This document shows positions 48,403-57,260 of a stretch of 64,000 bases of DNA, in pieces; within the stretch, counting starts at the first letter, position 1; each line of letters opens with the position of its first letter. Source of the DNA: Synoicihabitans lomoniglobus (GTDB lineage Bacteria > Verrucomicrobiota > Verrucomicrobiia > Opitutales > Opitutaceae). Location: positions 3,591,501-3,655,500 of the forward strand of contig NZ_CP119075.1 in assembly GCF_029023725.1 (NCBI RefSeq). The letters are read 5' to 3'. The notes beneath the pieces are model-generated. The model ran no database searches and had not been told where the DNA came from. It was given only the letters and a program-made list of their open reading frames with translations. A program made the position numbers and the translations under genes.

Positions 48403-48502
48403 GGGCGAGGCTCGCGGCGTTGCCCGCAGCACGAAACGGCAGGACCGCGTTGGCAAGCTTTTCAGTTGCGGAAATATCATTCAATCTGCGTTTTACGAAG
48501 CA

Positions 48503-49150
48503 ATGCCCCGTTCGGATTCCTCGCCCCGCATTCTGGTCGCCGACGATCATGTCCTGATTCGCGAAGCCATTCCCAACACCATCCGCCAACACCTGCCCGG
48601 CGCGACTTTCGCGCTCGTGGGCGATGCGACCGCGACGCTGAAGGCGGTGACCACCAGCTCGTGGGACCTCGTGGTATTGGATCTGGGTCTGCCGGGCAGT
48701 TGTGAAATGGATACGGTCCGAGCGCTGCGTGAGCGGTGCCCCGCCTTGCCCATTCTGGTATTCACCATGTTCCCCGAATCCAAAATGGGGGCCGCCGCCA
48801 TCGAGGCCGGAGCCTCGGGCTATTTGTGCAAAACCGCCGACCTCGCCGCCTTGGTCCAAGCCACCATCACCCTTTTGGAGGGTCGGCGCTACCACAGTGA
48901 AAAACTCGGCCGCCAACTTGCCCAACGCAGCACTGCACGTCGGGGAAATCTCTCCGCGCTATCGCCCCGCGAGGTCGAAGTGCTCACCCAGCTCGGGGCG
49001 GGTCTCTCCAACAAGGAAATCGCGGCGCAACTCGATTTAGCCGTCTCGTCGGTCGGCACCTACCGCGCTCGTCTTCTCGAGAAACTCCAACTGCGCACCA
49101 CGGCCGACCTGCTGCGTTTCGTGGTCGAACATGGCTTGCACGACCGCTGA
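48503..49150 (+). CDS. NarL/FixJ-family response regulator
   Basis: 215 residues from the ATG at 48503 (MPRSDSSPRILVADDH). Receiver: acidic pair D14/D15 (VADDH), phospho-acceptor D60 (DLVVLDLGLPG), Thr in VFTMFPES and Lys in LCKTADL. The C-terminal LuxR HTH is LSPREVEVLTQLGAGLSNKE to VVEHGLHDR. It stands head-to-head with the TPR histidine kinase, a common layout for cognate pairs with autoregulation from the shared 100-bp region. It ends 9 bp before the convergent purM. Confidence 0.93.
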   Translation: MPRSDSSPRILVADDHVLIREAIPNTIRQHLPGATFALVGDATATLKAVTTSSWDLVVLDLGLPGSCEMDTVRALRERCPALPILVFTMFPESKMGAAAIEAGASGYLCKTADLAALVQATITLLEGRRYHSEKLGRQLAQRSTARRGNLSALSPREVEVLTQLGAGLSNKEIAAQLDLAVSSVGTYRARLLEKLQLRTTADLLRFVVEHGLHDR

Positions 49151-49159
49151 TCCCGCTCC

Positions 49160-50266
49160 TCAACGCACCTGCAGGGTGTCGCCGCCGAAGGTGAGATCGA
49201 GGGACGGCACCACGACGGCCTTGCGGTCGCCGTCCTTGTGCACGCGACCGGCGATCCAGGCGTCGTAGCCGGTCGCTTGAGCCGCGGCGAGGGCCGCGTC
49301 GGCATCCTTGGGATCCACATAGGCAGCGAAGCCGATGCCCATGTTGAACGTGGCGTAGGCTTCGCGCAGCTCGATGGGGCCCTTTTCCATGAGAAATTTA
49401 AACAGCGCCGGCTCGGGCCGCACATTCGTGATTTCGTAAACGAACGGCTCGTCGAGACGCATCAGTTTGCGCCAGCCGTGGCCGGTGACGTGGGAAACGT
49501 AATTCAGCGTGATACCGCGCTGCTGACACTCACGCACGAACTTCACGTAGATGACCGACGGGGCGAGCAGGCCTTCACCGTAGGTGCGATCATCACCGTG
49601 ACCGAGCGGTGTGGCGTAACCGTCGGGCAGGTTGTCGGCGATCTTGCGGCACAGGGTGAGGCCATTGGTCTGCACGCCGGATGACGCGAGGAAAAGGATG
49701 CTGTCGCCGTCCTTGGCCTCGCCGGTGATGCGCAGGCTTTTCGGTGCGATACGCCCGACCGCCGAACCCGCGAGACAGATGCTTTGTGGTTCAATGATGC
49801 CCTTGAGCGTCGGCGTTTCGCCTCCGCCCCAGACCGCCCCGGACATGCGGCAAGCTTCCGCCCAACCGTCGACCAGCGCCTGCGTGCGCACGGCGTCTCC
49901 AAACCAGCTCGAATCGCCCACCGCCGCGTGCATCGCGAGCGAGGTCGGCAGGGCGCCGCAGGTGATGAGGTCGTTGACGATGGTGGCAACCGTATCGATG
50001 GCGACTTCGCGGTAGAAGCACTTACCCGACTGCGCGTAGACAGCGTCGGCGACGAGATTCTTGGTGCCCAGACCTTCCTCCACGTGGGCGAGAAAATGGT
50101 CCTCGGCCTCCATAAGGTAGCAGCTCTCACCGCGCGTCTCGGCGGGCTCGCTGTAACCGTGAGCCGTCAGCAGATCGGCCGTGGTCTTGGCGGCCTTTTG
50201 GCAGGCGCGCTTGAAGGCATCGAGTTCATCGTAGCGGACACCCGCGGATTCGTAGGAAAGGCTCAT
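49160..50266 (-). CDS. purM: Phosphoribosylformylglycinamidine cyclo-ligase (AIR synthetase)
   Basis: 368 residues. The start SYESAGVRYDELDAFK corresponds to the YKxAGVD motif of PurM. The GLGTKNLVAD, DTVATIVNDLITCGALP and GGGETPTLKGIIEP blocks are the ATP/FGAM-binding signatures, and the late NMGIGFAAYVDPKDA is usual. It performs step 5 of purine synthesis (FGAM to AIR). It is encoded 98 bp after purF on the same strand; a class B inverted repeat fills the gap. Sequence features such as EACRMSGAVWGG suggest a divergent PurM subgroup, but the assignment is firm from context. Confidence 0.9.
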   Translation of the reverse strand: MSLSYESAGVRYDELDAFKRACQKAAKTTADLLTAHGYSEPAETRGESCYLMEAEDHFLAHVEEGLGTKNLVADAVYAQSGKCFYREVAIDTVATIVNDLITCGALPTSLAMHAAVGDSSWFGDAVRTQALVDGWAEACRMSGAVWGGGETPTLKGIIEPQSICLAGSAVGRIAPKSLRITGEAKDGDSILFLASSGVQTNGLTLCRKIADNLPDGYATPLGHGDDRTYGEGLLAPSVIYVKFVRECQQRGITLNYVSHVTGHGWRKLMRLDEPFVYEITNVRPEPALFKFLMEKGPIELREAYATFNMGIGFAAYVDPKDADAALAAAQATGYDAWIAGRVHKDGDRKAVVVPSLDLTFGGDTLQVR

Positions 50267-50282
50267 GAGATTGGGGATTTTT

Positions 50283-50362
50283 GAATCTCGATTTTCGAAT
50301 CTGGTTCAGGATTCCGCGCCGGAGTGGCCCATCCAAAATCCAGAATCAAAAATCGAGAATTC
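50283..50362. repeat. Class B inverted repeat between purF and purM
   Basis: GAATCTCGATTTTCGAATCT (left, 50283 onward) pairs imperfectly with AGAATCAAAAATCGAGAATT (right, about 50342-50361). The arms share CTCGATTTT and TCTGG words in inverted order, separated by a GC-rich spacer. It nearly fills the intercistronic gap of the two pur genes. Confidence 0.5.
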
Positions 50363-50364
50363 CA

Positions 50365-52275
50365 TCAGTAGGATCGGGCGGTGGATTTCTCGAAGTAGTT
50401 GATGTAGGCTTGGTTCACGACGCGGTAACCGCCGGCGGTGGGGAAATTACCGGTAAAATACCAGTCGCCGGAATGATTCGGCACGGCGGCATGGAGATTT
50501 TCCACGGTCTGGTAAATCACCTCCACATCGCCCGCCCAATCGACATTGGTCGGATAGACAATGCGGCTGATGCGCGCCGAAATTTCCTCGGGCGTGAACC
50601 GGTCGTAGATCTTTTTGACGTGGTTGACCGACTCGCCTTTGGCCACGGCTTCGCGACAGAGCCGATAAACATCGGCCAGAAGTTCTTCCTGGCCCGTTTC
50701 CTTGATCAGGAGAACCGCCGCTTCAAAGGCGATGAATTTGCCGATCTCCGACATGTCGATACCGTAACAGTCCGGATAACGAATCTGGGGAGCGGTGGAT
50801 ACGACGATGATCTTGCGCGGATTGAGCCGGGTCAGAATGCGCAGGATGGATTTGCGCAGTGTGGTGCCGCGCACGATCGAGTCGTCGACGCACACGAGGT
50901 TGTCCTTGCCCGCCACCACGGAGCCGTAGGCGATGTCGTAAACGTGGCTGGCGAGGTGGTTGCGCAGGCCCTCCTGACCGATAAACGTGCGCAGCTTGAT
51001 GTCTTTGGAGATGACCTTTTCCGAACGCGGCCAATTGCGCAAAATCAGGTTGTCGAGGTGCTCCTCCGTGAGCTCGCCCGCTTGGGAGGCGCGTAGAATC
51101 TCGTCTTTCACCTCCGTGCGCCGACGCTCGCGCAGGGCCGAGACGAGCCCGTAGTAGGCGATCTCGGCGGTGTTGGGAATGAAGCTGAACACCGAGTCGC
51201 CCCAATTGTGGTCGACCGACTCGATGACTTGGTCGGCGAGCCGCGCTCCGAGGGCTTTGCGCTCGCGGTAGATGTCGATGTCATTGCCGCGGGAAAAGTA
51301 GATGCGCTCGAACGAGCACGACGTGCGCGGCAGCGGCTCACGGAACGGCTTCGACGTCACCTCCCCGTTCTTCTTGATGACCATGACGTGACCGGGCGTC
51401 ATTTCCTCGACGGTTTCGAGCTCCGCGTCGAAGACGGTCATGAGCGGAGCTCGCTCGGACGCGACGGCGAAAACTTCGTCGTCCTCGTAATAAAACGCCG
51501 GCCGGATGCCCGAGGGATCGCGCACAATGAAGGCGTCGCCATTGCCCACCGCCCCGGCGAGCACGTAACCGCCGTCCCACTTTTCGCCCGCGCGACTAAT
51601 GACGCGGTGCAGGTCGAGGTCGCGGCTGATTTGGGCGGAAATCTCGCGCCCGGGCAGTTTCTTGGCGCGTAAGTCGCGGTAAATATCTTCGTGTTCCTCA
51701 TCGAGGAAGAAGCCGACTTTTTCCAACAACGCCTGGGTATCGGTGGCGAAAATCGGGTGCTGGCCCATCGCGATCAGGTTGCGATTCAACTCGGATGTGT
51801 TGGTAAGGTTGAAATTGCCGCACAACGCGAGATTACGGGTCGGCCACGGGCTGCGCCGGAAAAACGGATGGCACGAGCTCATGTTATAACCCCCGCTGGT
51901 GCCGTAGCGCAAATGGCCCAGCAGCAGTTCGCCGCCAAAATCGAACTGCTCCTTCACCGTCTTGGCGAACTCGGGATGGGCGTCGCCCTTATCGACGAGC
52001 TTGTTGTATTCCCCCAGCAGGCGCTTGAAAATCTTGGCCAACGGATCGGACTTCACGCACCGTTCCCGAAACATAAACGGCTCACCCGCAGGCACATCGT
52101 GCTTCACACAGGCCACGCCGGCGCCATCCTGCCCTCGATTGTGCTGCTTTTCCATCAGCAGAAACAACTTGGTGAAACCCCAGAGCGGCGTGCCGTATTT
52201 CTCCTGATAATACTGGAGCGGCTGCTTCAGCCGCACCATGGCAATACCGCACTCGTGTGTCAGCTTATCGCTCAT
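50365..52275 (-). CDS. purF: Amidophosphoribosyltransferase
   Basis: 636 residues. The catalytic N-terminal Cys is C9 in SDKLTHECGIAM, so an eight-residue propeptide would be removed. The glutaminase domain shows HNRGQDGAG, GHLRYGTSGGYN and ALCGNFNLTN; the phosphoribosyltransferase site is DNLVCVDDSIVRGTTLRKS. It makes phosphoribosylamine, the first committed purine step. At 636 residues it is well above E. coli PurF (505) and closer to the long form I recall from Bacteroidetes. It is transcribed with purM and is divergent from purL. Confidence 0.93.
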   Translation of the reverse strand: MSDKLTHECGIAMVRLKQPLQYYQEKYGTPLWGFTKLFLLMEKQHNRGQDGAGVACVKHDVPAGEPFMFRERCVKSDPLAKIFKRLLGEYNKLVDKGDAHPEFAKTVKEQFDFGGELLLGHLRYGTSGGYNMSSCHPFFRRSPWPTRNLALCGNFNLTNTSELNRNLIAMGQHPIFATDTQALLEKVGFFLDEEHEDIYRDLRAKKLPGREISAQISRDLDLHRVISRAGEKWDGGYVLAGAVGNGDAFIVRDPSGIRPAFYYEDDEVFAVASERAPLMTVFDAELETVEEMTPGHVMVIKKNGEVTSKPFREPLPRTSCSFERIYFSRGNDIDIYRERKALGARLADQVIESVDHNWGDSVFSFIPNTAEIAYYGLVSALRERRRTEVKDEILRASQAGELTEEHLDNLILRNWPRSEKVISKDIKLRTFIGQEGLRNHLASHVYDIAYGSVVAGKDNLVCVDDSIVRGTTLRKSILRILTRLNPRKIIVVSTAPQIRYPDCYGIDMSEIGKFIAFEAAVLLIKETGQEELLADVYRLCREAVAKGESVNHVKKIYDRFTPEEISARISRIVYPTNVDWAGDVEVIYQTVENLHAAVPNHSGDWYFTGNFPTAGGYRVVNQAYINYFEKSTARSY

Positions 52276-52501
52276 GGGGAGCCCAAGTGATGAAGTCGCG
52301 GCAAAGCGCCGCGGGTGAAGACGAGGCCGACATGGGGGCCATGGTTTCAGGTGTGTTTCTCACGGACGATAAAGGCCCGTAATCACGGGGCGCAGGCTGA
52401 ACCGGTCAACGGCTTTTTCCCCGTTTGCCACTAAATCGTCACGAGACCACCGCCCCGCTTGACCGGTCCGGTTTGGTTTGGGACGGTCGCGCCCTCCGAC
52501 C
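52276..52501. promoter_or_regulatory. Divergent purF/purL control region
   Basis: The 226 bp between the two start codons must hold both promoters. It includes a hairpin CGCGGC-AAAGC-GCCGCG (52297-52313) in the presumed purF leader, 22 bp from its ATG. No purine riboswitch core or clear PurR-type box could be recognised. Confidence 0.5.
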
Positions 52502-55500
52502 ATGTTGATCCTGCGCGGCTCCCCTGCTCTCTCGCCTTTCCGGCTTCAAAAACTTTCCGACGGCCTCACTGCGGCCCGCATCCCGGTTCGCTCCCTCGCC
52601 GCCGAGTTTGTGCACGTGGTCGAAACCACCCGTGATCTCTCGACCGAGGAGCACGCCGTGTTGGAAAAAATCCTCACCTACGGTCCCCGCCGCTCCGGCG
52701 AACATCTTTCCGGCCTGATCCAAGTCGTCGCCCCCCGTCCCGGCACGATCTCACCGTGGTCGTCCAAGGCCACCGACATCGCCCACATTTGCGGATTGAC
52801 CGCCGTGACGCGTATCGAGCGCGTCGTCGCCTTCACCCTCACCTTCGACAACGCCGCCCTGCCCAAACCGTTGTCCAACCTCACCGCGCCGCAACTCACT
52901 GCCCTGCGCGGCGCGCTCCACGACCGGATGACCCAGGTCGTCTTCAATGCAATCGACGACTGTGCGGCGCTTTTCCGCCACGAATCCCCCCGGCCCATGA
53001 CGTCGGTCCCGGTCCTGGCCGAGGGTCGCGCCGCGCTCGACGCCGCCAACACCTCCCTCGGTCTCGCCTTGGCCGATGACGAGATCGACTACCTCGTCGA
53101 CGCGTTCACCAAACTCCAACGCGACCCGAACGACATCGAACTCATGATGTTCGCGCAGGCCAACTCCGAGCACTGTCGTCACAAGATCTTCAACGCGTCC
53201 TGGGATATCGACGGCGAAGCGCAGGCCAAGTCGCTCTTCGCCATGATCCGCAACACCTACCAGTTGCACAGCGAAGGCATCCTCTCCGCTTACAAGGACA
53301 ACGCCTCCGTGCTCGCCGGCTCCCGCGGCGGCCGGTTCTACGTCGACCCCCGCTCCGGCGACTACGCGGCGCATGACGAGGACATCCACATTCTCTGCAA
53401 GGTGGAGACGCACAACCACCCGACCGCCATCTCGCCCTTCCCGGGTGCCGCCACGGGTTCCGGCGGCGAGATCCGCGACGAAGGCGCCACCGGTCGCGGT
53501 TCCAAGCCCAAAGCCGGCCTGAACGGCTTTACCGTCTCCAACCTCAAGCTTCCCGGCGCGATCCAGCCATGGGAGCAGGACAACGGCAAACCCGACCGCA
53601 TCGTCTCGGCCCTCGACATCATGATCGAAGGCCCACTCGGCGGCGCCGCGTTCAACAACGAGTTCGGCCGCCCCGCCATCAACGGCTACTTCCGCACGTT
53701 CGAGGCGGCGGTGCCGGTCGCCTCGAAAAGAGTCGAAGGGAAAAGTTTAAGTTCAAGTGAATCGACCAGCGAGACGGCACCCGATTCGTCGCCTTCAACC
53801 TCAACTTCCAACTTAAACTGCCGCGGAGTTCCAATGGAGCTCCGCGGTTACCACAAACCCATCATGCTCGCGGGCGGTCTGGGTAACATCAAAGCCGCCC
53901 ACGTCGAAAAGGGCGCCATCCATCCCGGCGACAAACTCATCGTGCTCGGCGGTCCCGCCATGCTCATCGGTCTCGGCGGCGGCGCGGCCTCCTCCATGGC
54001 CAGCGGGTCCGGCAGCGAGGATCTCGATTTTGCCAGCGTGCAACGCGAAAACCCCGAGATGGAGCGCCGTTGCCAGGAGGTCATCGACCGCTGCTGGGCA
54101 CTCGACGACGATAACCCGATTTCATTCATCCACGACGTCGGCGCGGGCGGCATCTCCAACGCCTTCCCCGAGCTCGTCAACGACGGCGGCCGCGGCGGCA
54201 AATTCGACCTGCGCCAAGTCCCCAACGACGAGCCCGGCATGGCGCCGCACGAGATCTGGTGCAACGAATCCCAGGAACGCTACGTCATGGCCGTCCCGGT
54301 CGACCGCCTCGCCATGTTCGAAGCCATCTGCGTCCGCGAACGTTGCCCTTTCGCCGTGGTCGGTGAAGCGACCGCCGAGCAGACGCTCGTGCTGACCGAC
54401 CCGCATTTCGGCAATACCCCGATCGACATGCCACTGAATGTGTTGCTCGGCAAACCACCGCGCATGCACCGCCGCGAGACTTCCCTCGCCCGCCCGCAGC
54501 TGCCGCTCGATCTCAACGGCATTACCCTCGCCGAAGCCGTGCGGCGCGTGCTCGTTCACCCGACCGTCGCCGACAAAACGTTTCTCATCTCGATCGGTGA
54601 TCGCACCGTCACCGGCCTTATTTCCCGCGACCAAATGGTCGGCCCCTGGCAAGTCCCCGTCGCCGATTGCGCCGTCACGGCCGCGACCTTCGACGTCAAC
54701 TCCGGCGAGGCCATGGCCATGGGCGAACGCACGCCCGTCGCCGTTAACAACGCCGCCGCCTCCGCCCGCCTCGCCGTCGGCGAAGCGCTCACCAATCTCG
54801 CCGCCGCGCAAATCGGCGCGCTCGGCAAAGTCAACCTGTCCGCCAATTGGATGGCCGCCCCCGCCGTGCCCGGCGACGCCGCCGATCTCTACGCCGCCGT
54901 GAAAGCGGTCGGCATGGAACTCTGCCCGGCCCTCGGCATTACGATTCCCGTCGGCAAAGACTCCATGTCGATGTCCACGGTTTGGTCCGACGCAGGCACT
55001 GAAAAACGCGTCACGGCCCCGACCTCCCTCATTGTTTCCGCGTTTGCTCCCGTCACCGACATCCGCCGCTCGCTCACCCCGCAACTCGTCCAAGACGAAG
55101 AGTCGACCCTGCTGCTCATCGACCTCGGTCGCGGTCGCAACCGCCTCGGTGGCTCGATCCTCGCGCAAGTCGTTTCGCAGATGGGCGAAGCCACGCCCGA
55201 CGTAAACTGCCCCATCGACCTCAAGGGATTCTGGTCCGTCATCCAAAAACTCGGCGCCGAACAAAAACTCCTCGCCTACCACGACCGCTCCGACGGCGGC
55301 CTACTTGCAACCGCCGTGGAAATGGCCTTCGCCGGCCACATTGGCGTGACGCTCGAACTGCCCGTAGGCCGTCAGCTTGCTGACGCTCCAGCAGCCGGGG
55401 AAAGCGCGAGCAAGCTCGCGGCCTACACGGAAACCGACGTGTTTTCCGCGCTCTTCGCCGAGGAGCTCGGCGCGGTCATCCAAGTCGCCGACACCGATCT

Positions 55501-56596
55501 CGAATACGTCGAAACCACCTTGGCCGATCACGGACTCGATGTCTGCACCTCACGTATTGGTAAGCTCAATACCGACTACGCCTTTCGCGTCACTCGCGAC
55601 GGTGAGCCCCTGCTCGACGAAAACCTCAGCGACCTGCGCGCCATCTGGTCCGATGTCACCCGCCGCATGGCCACGCTCCGCGACAACCCCGCCTGCGCCG
55701 AGTCAGAGTTCCAACTCAAACTCGACCCGACGGATCCCGGCATCACGCCGAAAGTGAGTTTCTCCCTTTCGGGATCTCAAATTTCAGATCTCAAATTTGA
55801 AATCGCGGGCGCAGCCCACGTCCGACCGCCCGTGGCGGTGCTCCGCGAGCAGGGTGTGAACGGTCAGGTCGAGATGGCGGCCGCGTTTGATCGCGCCGGG
55901 TTCCGCGCGGTCGACGTGCACATGACCGACATTCTGTCCGGCCGCGTATCGCTCGCCGACTTCCGCGGTCTCGCCGTCTGCGGCGGCTTCAGCTACGGCG
56001 ATGTGCTCGGCGCCGGTGAAGGCTGGGCCAAGAGCATTCTCTTCAACGAGCGCGCCCGCGCTGAGTTCACCGCTTTCTTCGCGCGAGAGGACACCTTCGC
56101 GCTCGGCGTGTGCAATGGCTGCCAAATGCTCAGCAACCTCAAGTCGATCATCCCTGGTGCCGAGGCCTGGCCCCACTTTGTGCAAAACCAGAGCGAGCGC
56201 TACGAAGGCCGCTACGTTTCCCTCAAGATCGAGGAATCCCCGAGTATTCTCTTCAAAGACATGGCCGGCAGCGTGCTCCCGATTGCCGTCGCTCACGGCG
56301 AAGGTTACGCCGAATTCGCCGACCGCGCCACCGCCGAAGCGTTCAGCACCAGTGGCCAAGTGGCAGCCCGTTATTGCGATAACCACCACGCGCCGACCGA
56401 GACCTATCCGCTCAACCCGAACGGCTCCCCGCTCGGCATGACCGCGCTCACCACCACCACCGGCCGCGTCACCATCATGATGCCCCACCCCGAGCGGGTG
56501 TTTCGGTCGCGCTGCATGAGCTGGGCACCGTCCGAATGGCCCGAAGATTCCCCTTGGATGAAACTCTTCCGCAACGCCCGTGAGTGGGTGGGGTGA
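52502..56596 (+). CDS. purL: Phosphoribosylformylglycinamidine synthase, large single-chain form with in-frame insertions
   Basis: 1,364 residues from the ATG at 52502. Single-chain FGAM synthase: N-terminal PurS-like part, two AIR-synthase-like halves ([48 protein letters not shown]), and a C-terminal glutaminase with Cys1204 ([10 protein letters not shown]), His1329 and Glu1331 (MMPHPERVF). Compared with E. coli PurL as I remember it, three stretches are extra: about 408-444 (KRVEGKSL to NCRGVPM), 955-975 (VGRQLADAP to AAY) and about 1091-1101 ([10 protein letters not shown]). All are encoded by palindromic or low-complexity DNA, keep the frame and avoid the catalytic motifs, so the enzyme is probably active. 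Its 3' end is repeated downstream. Confidence 0.96.
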   Translation: MLILRGSPALSPFRLQKLSDGLTAARIPVRSLAAEFVHVVETTRDLSTEEHAVLEKILTYGPRRSGEHLSGLIQVVAPRPGTISPWSSKATDIAHICGLTAVTRIERVVAFTLTFDNAALPKPLSNLTAPQLTALRGALHDRMTQVVFNAIDDCAALFRHESPRPMTSVPVLAEGRAALDAANTSLGLALADDEIDYLVDAFTKLQRDPNDIELMMFAQANSEHCRHKIFNASWDIDGEAQAKSLFAMIRNTYQLHSEGILSAYKDNASVLAGSRGGRFYVDPRSGDYAAHDEDIHILCKVETHNHPTAISPFPGAATGSGGEIRDEGATGRGSKPKAGLNGFTVSNLKLPGAIQPWEQDNGKPDRIVSALDIMIEGPLGGAAFNNEFGRPAINGYFRTFEAAVPVASKRVEGKSLSSSESTSETAPDSSPSTSTSNLNCRGVPMELRGYHKPIMLAGGLGNIKAAHVEKGAIHPGDKLIVLGGPAMLIGLGGGAASSMASGSGSEDLDFASVQRENPEMERRCQEVIDRCWALDDDNPISFIHDVGAGGISNAFPELVNDGGRGGKFDLRQVPNDEPGMAPHEIWCNESQERYVMAVPVDRLAMFEAICVRERCPFAVVGEATAEQTLVLTDPHFGNTPIDMPLNVLLGKPPRMHRRETSLARPQLPLDLNGITLAEAVRRVLVHPTVADKTFLISIGDRTVTGLISRDQMVGPWQVPVADCAVTAATFDVNSGEAMAMGERTPVAVNNAAASARLAVGEALTNLAAAQIGALGKVNLSANWMAAPAVPGDAADLYAAVKAVGMELCPALGITIPVGKDSMSMSTVWSDAGTEKRVTAPTSLIVSAFAPVTDIRRSLTPQLVQDEESTLLLIDLGRGRNRLGGSILAQVVSQMGEATPDVNCPIDLKGFWSVIQKLGAEQKLLAYHDRSDGGLLATAVEMAFAGHIGVTLELPVGRQLADAPAAGESASKLAAYTETDVFSALFAEELGAVIQVADTDLEYVETTLADHGLDVCTSRIGKLNTDYAFRVTRDGEPLLDENLSDLRAIWSDVTRRMATLRDNPACAESEFQLKLDPTDPGITPKVSFSLSGSQISDLKFEIAGAAHVRPPVAVLREQGVNGQVEMAAAFDRAGFRAVDVHMTDILSGRVSLADFRGLAVCGGFSYGDVLGAGEGWAKSILFNERARAEFTAFFAREDTFALGVCNGCQMLSNLKSIIPGAEAWPHFVQNQSERYEGRYVSLKIEESPSILFKDMAGSVLPIAVAHGEGYAEFADRATAEAFSTSGQVAARYCDNHHAPTETYPLNPNGSPLGMTALTTTTGRVTIMMPHPERVFRSRCMSWAPSEWPEDSPWMKLFRNAREWVG
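53744..53847. repeat. Palindromic insertion inside purL (first)
   Basis: Two nested structures: arms AGTTTAAGTT (53744-53753) and AACTTAAACT (53810-53819), and an adjoining 12-bp hairpin CCGCGGAGTTCC-AAT-GGAGCTCCGCGG (53821-53847, one G:T mismatch). The encoded peptide is Ser/Thr-rich ([20 protein letters not shown]). It lies in the loop before ELRGYHKP, where the E. coli protein has a short EEKVNSHNGE segment. Confidence 0.75.
55364..55426. repeat. Class A palindromic element in frame inside purL (second)
   Basis: Exactly 63 bp (21 codons), bounded by GTAGGCC and GGCCTAC. Internal hairpins are GTCAGC-TT-GCTGAC and GCGAGC-AA-GCTCGC. It encodes [20 protein letters not shown] plus Y and leaves the flanking PurL sequence intact (GVTLELP before, [20 protein letters not shown] after). 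The architecture matches the intergenic element at 56807-56901. Confidence 0.85.
55773..55804. repeat. Near-palindrome and direct repeat inside purL (third)
   Basis: GATCTCAAATTTCA (55773-55786) is followed by GATCTCAAATTTGAAATC (55787-55804), an 18-bp near-perfect palindrome with one mismatched pair. It sits in the linker before the glutaminase domain ([14 protein letters not shown]) and encodes [10 protein letters not shown]. The low-complexity style is that of class B repeats. Confidence 0.6.
56495..56593 (+). repeat. purL 3' end, first copy of a 99-bp direct repeat
   Basis: The last 33 sense codons of purL, from CGGGTG to the codon before TGA. The same 99 bp return at 56706-56804 (period 211 bp). 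Confidence 0.95.
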
Positions 56597-56633
56597 AACC
56601 TCACCCCGACGGAGCGCGGCAGCGCGGAGATGG

Positions 56634-56698
56634 CGAGTCGCTCGCGACTCGGTCCGCATGCGGACCACTCTTGATGGGTGCCCTTCAGGGCGATCAAG
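56634..56698. repeat. Cluster of three hairpins between the purL-tail copies
   Basis: In succession: CGAGTCG-CTCG-CGACTCG (56634-56651 with shared G), the perfect palindrome GGTCCGCATGCGGACC (56651-56666), and CTTGAT...GCCCT-TC-AGGGC...ATCAAG (56670-56698). There is no coding potential I would defend. Confidence 0.7.
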
Positions 56699-56705
56699 GG
56701 TGCAA

Positions 56706-56807
56706 CGGGTGTTTCGGTCGCGCTGCATGAGCTGGGCACCGTCCGATTGGCCGGAGGATTCCCCTTGGATGAAACTCTTCCGCAACGCCCGTGAGTGGGT
56801 GGGCTAG
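56706..56807 (+). pseudogene. Second copy of the purL 3' end (34 codons including stop)
   Basis: Encodes the PurL tail ([20 protein letters not shown] to REWVG) with its own stop TAG, but has no start or upstream purL sequence. Against the true end, the sense differences are GAA/GAT, CCC/CCG, GAA/GAG and GGG/GGC, all at third positions, with one conservative Glu/Asp change. The stop differs (TGA/TAG). That pattern is expected if this copy diverged while still part of a functional purL. Confidence 0.85.
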
Positions 56808-56901
56808 TAGGGTGTAACGCCTAAGAGTTCGAATAGGTGTAGGGGCGTCGCTTGCGACGACCGCGTCCATCACGTGCGGTATTCGCAAGCGAACACCCTA
56901 C
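56807..56901. repeat. Class A palindromic repeat, 9-bp perfect terminal inverted repeats
   Basis: The ends are GTAGGGTGT (56807-56815) and ACACCCTAC (56893-56901). Internal hairpins are CGTCGC-TT-GCGACG (56846-56859) and TTCGC-AA-GCGAA (56882-56893). This is the intergenic twin in layout of the element inside purL at 55364. Its first base is the last base of the TAG that ends the purL-tail copy. Confidence 0.75.
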
Positions 56902-57260
56902 CCAGCGCGACGACAACTTACAGGATCGTTGCTTGGTCCAACGCTGACTCCGCGAAAATCCAGTGTTACTTTCTACCAGCTTGGTTTCCTGCCCGCGGAA
57001 GAACGCCACGGCCATCGCCCCATTCGATAGCGTGCAGACGACTCGATCGACGCGCCACCGGCGGGGAGCTCGCGAACGTGATCGTGCTCAATTTTATCGA
57101 GCGAGATGACCCGAAATTGAACTGAATTTCGCATTGTTGAACGTCAGGCACCCGCCATCGGTCGGCAGCCTTTTCAGAGCCTTGGTCTGGTTTCCCGCGC
57201 CAAAGAACGGCTCTGATCGGTCACCTCATCTGAGCACAACCCCAACAAAGCCCCACCCAC
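56902..57260. other. Intergenic, no gene recognised
   Basis: 359 bp between the class A repeat and the orphan gene. Short open frames on both strands show no family likeness. One hairpin, CAGAGCC...GGCTCTG, occurs near 57176-57215. The base composition looks slightly lower in GC than the flanking core genes. The promoter of the orphan gene should lie here. Confidence 0.5.

Noticed and set aside
53722..55804. purL insertions as evidence that purL is a broken gene
   Set aside because: All insertions keep the frame, avoid the glutaminase and synthase motifs, and the gene remains open to its normal C-terminus.
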